Source: Ignavibacteriales bacterium
Lineage (GTDB): Bacteria; Bacteroidota; Ignavibacteria; T3Sed10-11
Assembly (NCBI GenBank): GCA_003567775.1
Contig: PWYR01000094.1
Location: 1-49,529, forward strand
Reading direction: 5' to 3'
DNA: 49,529 bases
In this document: positions 1 through 9,109 of the stretch, piece after piece
How positions within the stretch are numbered: position 1 is the first letter of the stretch
Layout of the letters: each line of letters opens with the position of its first letter
The notes under the pieces: model-generated
Database searches by the model: none
Seen by the model: only the letters and a program-made list of their open reading frames with translations
What the model was told of the DNA's origin: nothing
Program-made: the position numbers and the translations under genes

Positions 1-301
1 TTCCTAATCGCACGACTTTGTCTATTTCGGGGAACGTAGTCTTCAACTGCCGAGCCATAGGGTATGGCGTCGATACGCTCTTTACTACCTCACCGCTCCG
101 CGGTTGCGTAAACTCTTTAACCACCCGGAATACCCGGTCGGAGTTCTCGTGAAATGTGTCGTATGATAATTCGAACCGGACGTACACGATAATCAAAATA
201 CAACACGCGATCCCCACCGAGAGTCCGCCGACACTGATGACCGAATCGATCTTGTGTTTCCAGAGGTTGCGGAATGAGGTCTTTAGGTAGTTTTTTAGCA
301 T
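1..301 (-). CDS. FtsX/MacB-type ABC transporter permease, N-terminal part (runs off the window)
   Basis: The first 100 codons of another array permease; the 3' part lies outside the window. The start reads MLKNYLKTSFRNLWKHK, followed by a hydrophobic helix at about residues 20-42 and the family motif ELSYDTFHENSDRVFRV, which opens the periplasmic MacB_PCD domain. A strong Shine-Dalgarno (AAAGGAG, about 8 nt before ATG) fixes the start. It is the most promoter-distal array member visible, about 135 bp after the stop of the next permease upstream, with a repeat-rich spacer between. Family assignment is firm; the transported substrate cannot be told. Confidence 0.9.
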   Translation of the reverse strand, partial: MLKNYLKTSFRNLWKHKIDSVISVGGLSVGIACCILIIVYVRFELSYDTFHENSDRVFRVVKEFTQPRSGEVVKSVSTPYPMARQLKTTFPEIDKVVRLG

Positions 302-320
302 TGTGTATCTCCTTTCTTAT

Positions 321-434
321 GCATGGCGCATAGAGCAAAGCGCATAGCGTATGTAATTGACTTGATTGCAGCTTATAGCACCAAGCGCTTTGCACTGCGC
401 TCTTTGCACTGTGCGCTTTGCGCTTGGCGCTATG
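321..434. repeat. Intergenic repeat, CATAGAGCAAAGCGC family (copy 1)
   Basis: The spacer between the first two permease genes is built from variants of GCATAGAGCAAAGCGCATAG on one side and GCGCTTTGCRCTRTGC on the other. These form a degenerate inverted repeat. The same words recur at 2864-2945, 4181-4250, 13941-13973, 16374-16452 and 21374-21492. No coding function is seen. Confidence 0.7.
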
Positions 435-435
435 C

Positions 436-2814
436 CTACTCATATCTAAGCGCCTCGACAGGATTCGCCATCGCAGCTCTGATCGCTTTTGCACACACCG
501 TGATAATAGCAATAATCAACATAAGTAACCCTGCCAGTGCAAATATCCACCAGCTTAAATCAATCCGGTACGCAAAATCTTCCAACCATTTTCCCATTAA
601 ATAATAGCCGGTGGGTGCTGCAATTATAATAGCAATAATAACAAGTTTTGTAAAATCTTTCGATAGTAAAACGATAATGTTCGTTACTGATGCACCAAGC
701 ACTTTACGGATGCCGATTTCTTTCGTACGTTGTTCGGCGATGAAAGCCGCGAGTCCGAACAACCCAAGACAAGCGATGAAGATCGACAGCAGTGCAAACG
801 ACGAGACGATTTGTCGTAATCGTTCCTCTGTCCGGTACATTGCTCTGAACGAATCGTCGAGAAAGCGATAATCGAACGGCATTCCGGGTGCAAATCCTGA
901 GAGTGTTGCCTCTATGTGATCGATTGCCCCGCGTACATTCTCCGGGTCTATACGCGCTGCAAGAATTCCCTGTGCCGACCATCCGGCTCCTTCATGGAGT
1001 TGAAATACAACCGGTCGTATTTCGTGATGTAGCGACGTAAGATGAAAATCTTCTACCACGCCGATAATTTCACCGTCTGTTCCACGAATACCGAACGGCT
1101 TTCCAATCGCTTCTTCCGGCGCCCATCCTAATTCACGGACGAAAGTTTCATTGAGTATATGAGCGCGTCCGATATCGGTTTGAAGGTCGGGGAAAAAATT
1201 TCTACCCGCAATTATCCGCATACCTAATGTTTCGATGAATGACGGATCGACAACTGCAGGTTGAAATCGAATTGTTTCTTTGTCGGTTTCAATATGAGGT
1301 GAAATCTGTTCAGGTTTAATTCCGAGTGAAATACGGAAACGTCCCGGAGTTGCTTCTGATATAGTTGCATTAATTATCGCTGGGTGTTCAATCGTACGTT
1401 CACGTACCTGTTCCCGTAAGTTCCACAGTTGCTGCCCCCGTAAATTAACAAGCGCTACATAATTTCCATCGAAACCGAGATCCTTGGTTTGTATAAAATG
1501 TAATTGATAATAAATTACGCTTACACCGATCATTAAAAGAAACGAGACTGCAAACTGCAGAACGACAAGAGATTTTTTCAGGAGATCGCGTCCGGTTTTC
1601 GTAGTGGTTGGTTTCCTTCCGTAGATGACACGAACCGGATCGAATCTTGAAAGATAAAAAGCCGGATAGGAACCCGAGACGATCCCGATAAAAATGACAA
1701 AAATGCATAATGCGGCAATAGCCCGTCCGTGATGAAAAAGAGCAAGTTCTTTCTCAAATAGAGCATTGAACGCCGGCAACACGGTTTCCGCAAGAAAAAT
1801 TGCCAGTCCGAGCGAGACAAGACTTACCAGAATCGATTCGGTTAAAAATTGCAGTGCAAGCTGTTTACGGGTTGCCCCGAGTGTTTTTCGAATTCCCACT
1901 TCAAGCGCCCGCTTTATACCCTGTGCTGTTGCGAGATTTATATAGTTAATCCCGGCGATTATTAAAACGAATAATGCAGCGAAACCGAAGATGTATAGGT
2001 ATTTCACATCTCCGCGAAAACCATCCGCCCGGTGCATTTCAGATAGATATACTGAAGTCAAGGGGGTGGCGAGCGTAATAGGCGGTTCATTTTTGAAATG
2101 CGGCTCAAGCGCTCTGTAAATCTGTGATTCGAGTAATTCCATGTCGATACGTTCGTTGAGCAGGACATACGTATAATACATATATGCACCCCACCCGTCG
2201 GGTATACGCTGAGAATCCGGAAGCCGCTCGACTGAGGCAATAATGTCAAATTGAATAGTTGAACCCGCCGGTGGATCTTCCATAACGGCGAGAACGGTCA
2301 CAGCATCATCGTTCAGCAGCAGAGTTTCACCTAAGGGATTGATTTCGCCAAAGAATTTCCGGGCAGTGCTTACCGTTAGGATTATACCGTCGATGTGGTT
2401 TAAAGCAGCAAAAGGATCACCTATCACCGGATTGAACGTAAACATTGTAAAGAACGACGGTTCTCCATGAATAATCTGAAAATCATCGCCAAATTCCCGG
2501 GACTCATTTGTCAGACGGGCTGATTGACTCCGAAAGTGTGTAGCAATTTCGACGGATGGAACCTCGTCTTCGAGTGTATGTTTAAGAGGATACGCCGTTG
2601 CAGTACTTCTTCCCCAAAAAGGTGATTCATGTCCAATGAGGACGATTCTGTCGGCGTTTTCGTGAAACCGGTCGAATTGCAGTTCATCGTGGACATACAA
2701 TCCGACAAGTATGCAGACCGTCATGCCGATAGCCAACCCCATTACATTCAGAATAGTATAGAGGGGTCTGCGTCGTAACGAGCGAAAACCGATGAGAAAG
2801 TATTTTCTGAGCAT
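436..2814 (-). CDS. FtsX/MacB-type ABC transporter permease (array member 2)
   Basis: A 792-residue permease with the twofold layout shared by all members here: one helix at about 20-42, a periplasmic MacB_PCD domain at about 45-260, an FtsX block of three helices at about 270-400, another helix near 415-440, a second periplasmic domain, and a C-terminal FtsX block with RTKEIGIRKVLGAS and the tail NPVEALRYE. Families of this type move lipids, lipoproteins, peptides or drugs, or work as mechanotransmitters with a MacB/LolD ATPase; the substrate here is unknown. GGGAGG placed 6 nt before the ATG at 2814 selects this start over an upstream in-frame ATG (2877) that lies in repeat DNA. It is separated from array member 3 by an opposite-strand AAA ATPase gene. 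An odd C-terminal TVCAKAIRAA replaces the usual TVSYQAIRAA. Confidence 0.95.
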   Translation of the reverse strand: MLRKYFLIGFRSLRRRPLYTILNVMGLAIGMTVCILVGLYVHDELQFDRFHENADRIVLIGHESPFWGRSTATAYPLKHTLEDEVPSVEIATHFRSQSARLTNESREFGDDFQIIHGEPSFFTMFTFNPVIGDPFAALNHIDGIILTVSTARKFFGEINPLGETLLLNDDAVTVLAVMEDPPAGSTIQFDIIASVERLPDSQRIPDGWGAYMYYTYVLLNERIDMELLESQIYRALEPHFKNEPPITLATPLTSVYLSEMHRADGFRGDVKYLYIFGFAALFVLIIAGINYINLATAQGIKRALEVGIRKTLGATRKQLALQFLTESILVSLVSLGLAIFLAETVLPAFNALFEKELALFHHGRAIAALCIFVIFIGIVSGSYPAFYLSRFDPVRVIYGRKPTTTKTGRDLLKKSLVVLQFAVSFLLMIGVSVIYYQLHFIQTKDLGFDGNYVALVNLRGQQLWNLREQVRERTIEHPAIINATISEATPGRFRISLGIKPEQISPHIETDKETIRFQPAVVDPSFIETLGMRIIAGRNFFPDLQTDIGRAHILNETFVRELGWAPEEAIGKPFGIRGTDGEIIGVVEDFHLTSLHHEIRPVVFQLHEGAGWSAQGILAARIDPENVRGAIDHIEATLSGFAPGMPFDYRFLDDSFRAMYRTEERLRQIVSSFALLSIFIACLGLFGLAAFIAEQRTKEIGIRKVLGASVTNIIVLLSKDFTKLVIIAIIIAAPTGYYLMGKWLEDFAYRIDLSWWIFALAGLLMLIIAIITVCAKAIRAAMANPVEALRYE

Positions 2815-2863
2815 TGTAAACCTCCCGGTAGTTAGTTTGGTTGTCTTTCCTCGTAAGGTGCAT

Positions 2864-2945
2864 AACGCATAGAGCAAAGCGCATAGATTAGATAGAGCAA
2901 CGTAAATAGAATCCGCTTTGCACCATGCGCTATGCTCTATGCGTT
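2864..2945. repeat. Intergenic inverted repeat, CATAGAGCAAAGCGC family (copy 2)
   Basis: Two 23-bp arms (2864-2886 and 2923-2945) are inverted copies with about two mismatches, around the core CGCATAGAGCA. It lies in the divergent gap between permease 2 (minus) and the AAA ATPase gene (plus). Repeat sequence also creates misleading in-frame start codons for both neighbours. Confidence 0.75.
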
Positions 2946-2960
2946 GTTTTCTTCGTTAAC

Positions 2961-2989
2961 TTGACAATATTTCCACAATTTCGTATTTT
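2961..2989 (+). promoter_or_regulatory. Possible sigma70-type promoter of the AAA/DUF4143 gene
   Basis: TTGACA (2961-2966), a 17-bp spacer, then TATTTT (2984-2989), ending 19 bp before the ATG at 3009. The -35 box is perfect and the -10 box matches four of six bases. The resulting leader would be very short. The phylum may use a different consensus, so this is a prediction only. Confidence 0.45.
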
Positions 2990-3008
2990 TGGAATATCTA
3001 ACTCCAAA

Positions 3009-4187
3009 ATGCTTAGCAAAATGGAAAAATATATTCCAAGATTTTTTAAAAGTCCCGATCAGAGCTTTTTCCTCTTCGGTCCACGCGGAACAGGGAAATC
3101 CACTTATTTGAAATATCACTTTCCGGATGCCCTTTGGATCGATTTGCTTAAACCGGATGTATTCCGGTCTTATGCAGCCCGTCCGGAACGCATTATAGAA
3201 GCGGTCCGCGGCAATCCGGACAAAAGAACAATTATCGTCGATGAAGTTCAAAAAGTACCCGATATTTTGAGCGCCGTTCATAGTCTCATCGAAGAAAAAA
3301 TAAAGAAAACATTTGTACTCACCGGTTCCAGTGCCCGTAAGTTGAAGCAATCCGGAATTGATTTACTTGCAGGTCGAGTGTTGTATCGAACATTCCATCC
3401 GTTCCTGCTATCTGAATTACCAAAACCTCCCGATTTTGACGAACTATTGGAATTAGGTCTGTTACCCATAGTGATTTCATCTCCAACTCCCAAAGATACC
3501 CTCGATGCATATGTCACTCTCTACATTCGTGAAGAAGTTCAACAGGAGGGATTGGTTCGTAATATCGGTAATTTTTCCCGCTTCCTTGAAGCCGTTAGTT
3601 TCTCGCACGCATCTCTCCTGAATGTCAGCAACGTAGCCAGAGAGTGTGAAATAGAGAGAAAAACCGTCGAGGGATATATACAAATCCTCGAAGATATTTT
3701 GCTGGCATTTCGCTTGCCGGTTTTTACTAAACGTGCACAGCGTGCTTTGGTTTCCCGTCCGAAATTTTATATTTTTGATACCGGGGTCTTTCAAAGTTCG
3801 CGTCCTATAGGATCGCTCGACCGTCCTGAAGAAATCGCCGGCGCCGCTTTGGAAGGTTTGGTTGCTCAGCACCTTCGCGCCTGGAATGCCTATAAGGGCA
3901 ATCATTACGAACTTTACTTTTGGCGTTCGCGGAGCGGCGTCGAAGTCGATTTCATATTGTACGGCAAACATGATATATATGCGATCGAAGTTAAAAACAC
4001 CAATCGTATTCGTCCGGAGGATTTGCGTCCGTTGAAAGAATTTCGCACCGACTACCCTCAAAGCCGGACAACCTTTTTGTACCGGGGAAATGAAAAGCTT
4101 CTGATCGATCATATTCAGTGTATTCCCGTTGAATTATTTTTAAAACAATTGTCTCCGGATTTCGAGTTATCTTCACTTTTCACATAG
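3009..4187 (+). CDS. AAA ATPase with DUF4143 and nuclease-like C-terminus
   Basis: A 392-residue P-loop protein of the AAA_14/DUF4143 family. The Walker A motif is FGPRGTGKST near the N-terminus, Walker B is TIIVDEVQKVP, the DUF4143 region fills the second half, and the C-terminal strand pattern VEVDFILYG...YAIEVKN resembles a PD-(D/E)xK nuclease fold. The family is widespread, often mobile or accessory, and of uncertain function. The ATG at 3009 (MLSKMEKYIPRFF) is chosen because the upstream in-frame extension from 2925 is repeat DNA; 3021 is also possible. The gene sits antisense between two array permeases with repeats on both sides, which suggests insertion into the array. Confidence 0.85.
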   Translation: MLSKMEKYIPRFFKSPDQSFFLFGPRGTGKSTYLKYHFPDALWIDLLKPDVFRSYAARPERIIEAVRGNPDKRTIIVDEVQKVPDILSAVHSLIEEKIKKTFVLTGSSARKLKQSGIDLLAGRVLYRTFHPFLLSELPKPPDFDELLELGLLPIVISSPTPKDTLDAYVTLYIREEVQQEGLVRNIGNFSRFLEAVSFSHASLLNVSNVARECEIERKTVEGYIQILEDILLAFRLPVFTKRAQRALVSRPKFYIFDTGVFQSSRPIGSLDRPEEIAGAALEGLVAQHLRAWNAYKGNHYELYFWRSRSGVEVDFILYGKHDIYAIEVKNTNRIRPEDLRPLKEFRTDYPQSRTTFLYRGNEKLLIDHIQCIPVELFLKQLSPDFELSSLFT

Positions 4188-4250
4188 CGCATAGCGTGGT
4201 GTTTCCGATCCATTTACGCTTTGCTCAATGCGCCATGCGCTCTGCTCATT
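4181..4250. repeat. Intergenic repeat, CATAGAGCAAAGCGC family (copy 3)
   Basis: Words CACATAGCGCATAGCG and TTTGCTCAATGCGCCATGCG follow the stop of the AAA gene and overlap the last codons of both converging genes. Together with copy 2 it brackets the AAA gene. Confidence 0.65.
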
Positions 4251-6621
4251 CATACCGCAATGCTTCGACCGGGTTTGCAACCGCAGCCCGAACCGCCTGA
4301 AAACTCACGGTTGCAAGTGCAATAATCGTGGAGACAACGGCAACGAGGACAAATAACCACGGCTCAAGAGAAACTCTGTAGGCGAAGTTTTCCAGCCAGT
4401 TGTTCATAATAAACCATGCGAACGGCCATACAATCACGTTTGCAATCAGAATGAGTTTGATGAAATCCCACGTTAGCAACGTTACAAGCTGCGGCGCCGC
4501 AGCGCCGAGTGTTTTCCGTATGCCCATCTCTTTTGTGCGGCGTTCGGCGGCAAATGCCGATAATCCGAACAATCCGAGACCGCCGAGTATGGCGGCGAAT
4601 ATTGCGAAGTAAAGAACTATTTTTGCAGTCCGTTCTTCGGTGCGATATAAAAAGTTGTGATACTCGTTCATAAACCGGAATGAAAAGGGTATTTCAGACT
4701 CAAAGGCACTCCAGGTGTTTTTAAGGTGTTCAACGGCGCCCGGTATATCGTTCCCGGCGATACGGACATTCATATATTGTTTGAAACGATCATTCGGAAA
4801 ATTCGTAATGACCATCGGTACCGGTTTGACATGCAACGATTCAAAGTTAAAATCTTTAACGATGCCGATGATGTTGCCCGACATCACATTTTCCAGCTCT
4901 GCGTATGCACCGACCGGTTCCAGGAGTCCGAGCGCTGCCGCTGCTGTTTCGTTAATGATGAGAGCTTCGAAACGGTCGGTAGGGAATGCGGGATCGAAGC
5001 TTCGTCCCGATTTCATTACAAGTCCGAAAGTTTTGAAGAAATCCTCATCGACGAATAACGCGGTGACGTCATATCTGGCGCCGGGTTCGAGGGTAAGACT
5101 CCAACCGCCGTACACATTGCCGATAACACGGTGAGTTGAGGATGCATGTAATATCGAAGGATGCCGCATCAACTCGTTTTTGAATTCTTCCGTACGGCTT
5201 TGAATCGATGGTGTAGTCGTTTGGAAGTAAAGTAAATTCTCTCTGTCATAACCGATATCAACCGATTGGAAATGCCGCAATTGCTGATAGATGGTTATCG
5301 TTGCAAAAATCAATCCTATGACGATTGAAAACTGAAAAACGACGAGCACTTTGCGGATACGTGTCTGCGACCGTTCACCATGAAATGCACCTTTGAGAAT
5401 TCGAGCCGGTTGAAAGCCCGATAAATAAAAAGCAGGATAACAACCCGCGAACAGACCGATGAGGATAGCAACTGCAAATATGAATCCGATAAATGTTAAA
5501 TCGCCTGCATAATGAACCGACTCAGGAAGTTGTGCCAGTGTTCTGAATGACGGCAGTACCAGTTCGACAAAAACGAGTGCGAACAAAAACGCGATCATTG
5601 AAAAGATAACCGACTCCCCGAGAAATTGACGTATCAATGAGAACCGGTCGCTGCCGGATACTTTTCGTATGCCGACTTCCCGGGCGCGGTGCATCGAACG
5701 CGCGGTGGTAAGATTCATGAAATTAACGGCAGCGATAAATATGATCAGAATCGCAATTGCGGAAAAAATGTATACATACCGGATATCTCCGCTGACGGCT
5801 GCATATTTTGTATCACTGTACAGATAAATATCGGTTAACGGCTCGAAAAACGGTCTGAACATTACCGGCTGCTCGCCGTTGACATACCTATCGAGAAAAG
5901 CTTGTAGTGGTTCTTCGATGTCGTTAGGTGACGTTCCATTGCGGAATAAAACATACGTGTAAAAGTTAGCCGCGTGATAAATGTCGAGCGCCCCGGGCCC
6001 CATCTGCGATTCGTGTTCCAACGTGTTCAATGAAATCAGGAAGTCGAACTGTATATGTGAGTTCTCCGGAACATCCGCGAAGACACCGGTAACGGTCACA
6101 TCGTATTGATCGTTGAAATTGAGCACTTTCCCAATCGGATTTTCATCACCGAAATATTTCCGGGCGGTACGCTCCGACAGAGCTGCGGTGAACGGTTCAC
6201 GAAGAATTGTTTCCCGATCGCCCAGAATGACGGGGAACGAGAAGAATTCAAACAACGATCCGTCGGCGAAGTGAATACTCTGACTGAACTTTTTTTCACC
6301 TGCGGTTATTGCGACCGGTCGCCACGGCATAATGCGGGCGTAGTTTTCAACGGCGGAAAATGTCTCAGTAAATCGAGGGCCATATCCCGGCGGCGACATT
6401 GCGAGTTTTTCCGACTGCCCGTTTGTTTCGACAGAAACACTGACGCGGTATATATTTTCCCGGTTTTCATGAAAAAGATCGTAACTCAGCTCGTACCGCA
6501 CCCATAGCGTAATCAGAATAAATCCGGTCAGACCGACGACGAGACCGAAGATATTGATCGATGAAAATAGTTTGTTCCGCGTCAGATTGCGGAGTGTTAT
6601 TTTAATGTAGTAAGAATTCAT
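4246..6621 (-). CDS. FtsX/MacB-type ABC transporter permease (array member 3)
   Basis: A 791-residue permease with the two-repeat FtsX/MacB_PCD layout. Visible landmarks are RYELSYDLFHEN after the first helix, AREVGIRKVSGSDR at the first FtsX block, and RTKEMGIRKTLGAAAPQ in the last block, ending NPVEALRYE. The segment after the last coupling motif reads TWDFIKL where most paralogues have SKEF or SKDF. The start at 6621 (MNSYYIKITLRN) lies only 12 nt after the stop of member 4, with no strong Shine-Dalgarno, so translational coupling is likely. It is the last permease before the antisense AAA gene. Confidence 0.95.
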   Translation of the reverse strand: MNSYYIKITLRNLTRNKLFSSINIFGLVVGLTGFILITLWVRYELSYDLFHENRENIYRVSVSVETNGQSEKLAMSPPGYGPRFTETFSAVENYARIMPWRPVAITAGEKKFSQSIHFADGSLFEFFSFPVILGDRETILREPFTAALSERTARKYFGDENPIGKVLNFNDQYDVTVTGVFADVPENSHIQFDFLISLNTLEHESQMGPGALDIYHAANFYTYVLFRNGTSPNDIEEPLQAFLDRYVNGEQPVMFRPFFEPLTDIYLYSDTKYAAVSGDIRYVYIFSAIAILIIFIAAVNFMNLTTARSMHRAREVGIRKVSGSDRFSLIRQFLGESVIFSMIAFLFALVFVELVLPSFRTLAQLPESVHYAGDLTFIGFIFAVAILIGLFAGCYPAFYLSGFQPARILKGAFHGERSQTRIRKVLVVFQFSIVIGLIFATITIYQQLRHFQSVDIGYDRENLLYFQTTTPSIQSRTEEFKNELMRHPSILHASSTHRVIGNVYGGWSLTLEPGARYDVTALFVDEDFFKTFGLVMKSGRSFDPAFPTDRFEALIINETAAAALGLLEPVGAYAELENVMSGNIIGIVKDFNFESLHVKPVPMVITNFPNDRFKQYMNVRIAGNDIPGAVEHLKNTWSAFESEIPFSFRFMNEYHNFLYRTEERTAKIVLYFAIFAAILGGLGLFGLSAFAAERRTKEMGIRKTLGAAAPQLVTLLTWDFIKLILIANVIVWPFAWFIMNNWLENFAYRVSLEPWLFVLVAVVSTIIALATVSFQAVRAAVANPVEALRYE

Positions 6622-6633
6622 TTTGTTTCCCGA

Positions 6634-8994
6634 TTATTCATAACGTAATGACTCAACAGGATTTGCAACCGCCGTACGTATTGCCTGATAGCTTACCGTT
6701 GTCAGTGCTATTACCAATGCCAATAAACCCGATGCCGCAAATACCCACCAGCTAATGCTAATCCGGTATTCAAAATCCTGCAGCCACGTGTTCATGAAAT
6801 AATATGCAACCGGCGCCGCAATGACGACGGCAATGAACACAAGTTTAATAAATTCTTTCGAGTGTAATCCGGCAATCCCTGCGAACGATGCGCCGAGTAC
6901 TTTGCGAATGCTCATTTCTTTCCTGCGTTGCTCGGCGGTAAATGAAGACAAACCGAACAGTCCCAGTGCTGAGATAATCACGGCGAATATAGCGAAGTAT
7001 TGTGAAAGTTTACCTATACGCATCTCACTCCGGTACAGTGCGGCGTACCGCTCATTGACAAAACGATAGTCGAACGGATAAGCCGGATTAAAGTTTTCGT
7101 GAGCTTGTTGAATTCTCTCCAGTGTATTTCTGATGTCATCGGTTTGCACCCTGATATAGCCCGCTTGCATAGTGGGAATTGACGGATTTAAAAGCATAAA
7201 GAGCGGAGCTACTCCATTGCGCAGGTGCTCATAATGAAAATCTTTAAGCACACCGATAATCTCGGCGTCCTGTCCCCAGAGTGTAATGGAGCTATTCACC
7301 GGGTCCTCGATTTCCATAATATCGATAGCTGTTTCATTGAGTATCACCTTTGCCGAGTCGGCGCCATATTCACGGGAAAAAGCCCGTCCGTTTGCCATCT
7401 CGAACCCGAATGTCTCAATTAGGTCGTAATCTACCCAGATAGACTCGAATAGCACATGCTCATCGGGGTCTTTTCCCGGCCAGCCGACGCCGCTTGTATT
7501 ATTACTTCTCCCGAGAAAATGATGTGTCGATCGTGAAATGTTCGTATTACCCGGAATTGCCAGCACCTCGCTTCGAAACGGTTCCCAATTTGCACGCAAT
7601 TCCCCTTCAATCGGGAAATAGAGCAGATTTTCTTTTTCATAGCCGAGATTCTTAGTCTGTACATATTGTATTTGCATATATATCAAAATTGTCGAAACGA
7701 TTAATACAATCGAAAGCGAGAACTGGAAGACGACGAGTCCTTTCCGTATCAGTACTTCTCCTTTTGAGGATATGACCTTACCTTTCAGCGTCTTCACGGG
7801 GTCGAATGCAGATAGGAAAAATGCTGGATAACTCCCCGCGACGAGACCGGTTATCAGCGTTATGCCCGCGAGCATGAGATATATATTCAACGTTGTTAAA
7901 TCGAGAGTTACCTGTTTATCTGTCAGGTTGTTAAATGCAGGTAAGAAAAGTTCGACCAGTATCAACGCGACGATCAGCGAGAAAAAGGAAACGACTATCG
8001 ACTCGCCGATATATTGACCGATCAACGACCCTCTGCCGGCGCCGATCGATTTACGAATGCCAACTTCCCTCGCCCGTGTTATTGACCGGGCAGTGCTGAG
8101 GTTCATAAAGTTAACGCACGCAATGAGCAGGACGAATACGGCGATAATCGAAAAAAGCCGTACATATTCAATACGTCCGCCGACAACCTGACCGTGCTCG
8201 AATCGACCGTGTAAATAAAGATCGGCAAACGGATATAAAAACAGATCTACCACAGATCCTTCATTTCGTTCCTTGATAAAGTTTTTAATTTTATCGCTGA
8301 CCAGTTCGGGATCGACGCCGGCACGAAGTTTGGCAAGCGTACGGGGACCATTGTTTCCCCAGGAGTTCACCCATTCATTCCTGGTTTCGAAATCATGAAA
8401 CGGAAGAATAAAATCGAATTGCAATGTTGAATTTTCCGGAAATGTCCGGTACACGCCGACAACTTTATATAACCGGTCGCCCTCGACTACCATTGTTTGA
8501 TTCAGCGGGATTTCATCGGAGAAAATTTTTCCGGCAAATTCGTCGGAGACCACTATTGTATTCGGTTCTGTCAACCATTCAGCGGGATTACCACTAACGA
8601 TATCGAACGTGAGGATATTAACAATATCGGGCCGGGCATAGATGCCGCTTCCTTTGAGTGAATTAGCGTTGTGGGTGAACAGATAATTTATATTCCATGT
8701 ATAGGTAGCGGCGTACTCGAATTCCGGTACTTCTTCCACGAGCGCAGGTGCAAGAGGACCCGGCGTAGCCGTAAAGGTAAATACCTGGCCGTTCGCATAT
8801 ACCTGATGTTCCATCACCTGGTAGATGCGGTCGATATCGTCATGATACCGGTTTACGCTTAACTCATCGAGTACCCAGAGTAATATGAGAATACTGCATG
8901 CGAGTCCGATCGACAACCCGGATACATTAATTAAAAATGAACTTTTATGACGGGTGAAATTTCTGAATGCGGTTTTAAGATAGTTTGTTAACAT
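6634..8994 (-). CDS. FtsX/MacB-type ABC transporter permease (array member 4)
   Basis: A 786-residue permease. The start MLTNYLKTAFRNFTRHK is preceded by AAGGAA at a usable distance. After the first helix it reads DELSVNRYHDDIDRIYQV, a diverged form of the common ELSYDRFHEN word. The central helix block has AREVGIRKSIGAGRGS, and the C-terminal block has RRKEMSIRKVLGASFAG and the tail NPVESLRYE. The next gene downstream follows after 12 nt; upstream there is a 115-bp spacer with short direct repeats. Confidence 0.95.
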   Translation of the reverse strand: MLTNYLKTAFRNFTRHKSSFLINVSGLSIGLACSILILLWVLDELSVNRYHDDIDRIYQVMEHQVYANGQVFTFTATPGPLAPALVEEVPEFEYAATYTWNINYLFTHNANSLKGSGIYARPDIVNILTFDIVSGNPAEWLTEPNTIVVSDEFAGKIFSDEIPLNQTMVVEGDRLYKVVGVYRTFPENSTLQFDFILPFHDFETRNEWVNSWGNNGPRTLAKLRAGVDPELVSDKIKNFIKERNEGSVVDLFLYPFADLYLHGRFEHGQVVGGRIEYVRLFSIIAVFVLLIACVNFMNLSTARSITRAREVGIRKSIGAGRGSLIGQYIGESIVVSFFSLIVALILVELFLPAFNNLTDKQVTLDLTTLNIYLMLAGITLITGLVAGSYPAFFLSAFDPVKTLKGKVISSKGEVLIRKGLVVFQFSLSIVLIVSTILIYMQIQYVQTKNLGYEKENLLYFPIEGELRANWEPFRSEVLAIPGNTNISRSTHHFLGRSNNTSGVGWPGKDPDEHVLFESIWVDYDLIETFGFEMANGRAFSREYGADSAKVILNETAIDIMEIEDPVNSSITLWGQDAEIIGVLKDFHYEHLRNGVAPLFMLLNPSIPTMQAGYIRVQTDDIRNTLERIQQAHENFNPAYPFDYRFVNERYAALYRSEMRIGKLSQYFAIFAVIISALGLFGLSSFTAEQRRKEMSIRKVLGASFAGIAGLHSKEFIKLVFIAVVIAAPVAYYFMNTWLQDFEYRISISWWVFAASGLLALVIALTTVSYQAIRTAVANPVESLRYE

Positions 8995-9030
8995 GAATTA
9001 TTCCTTATCATTTGTCTTTACTTTTTAGTA

Positions 9031-9055
9031 AACGTCAAACGTGAAACGTGAAAAC
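9031..9055. repeat. Short direct repeats AAACGTSAAACGTG
   Basis: Three near-identical 8-9 bp units (AAACGTC, AAACGTG, AAACGTG) lie in the 115-bp spacer between permeases 4 and 5, followed by T-rich low-complexity sequence. It is a simple intergenic repeat of unknown role. Confidence 0.4.
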
Positions 9056-9109
9056 GATTCACCCCTTCGATGATAGTCATTTCTCTTTTCACACATCACT
9101 TTTCATATA

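Noticed and set aside
2814-2877. Longer N-terminus for permease 2
   Set aside because: The extension is translated repeat DNA, has no family similarity, and a good Shine-Dalgarno lies before the ATG at 2814.
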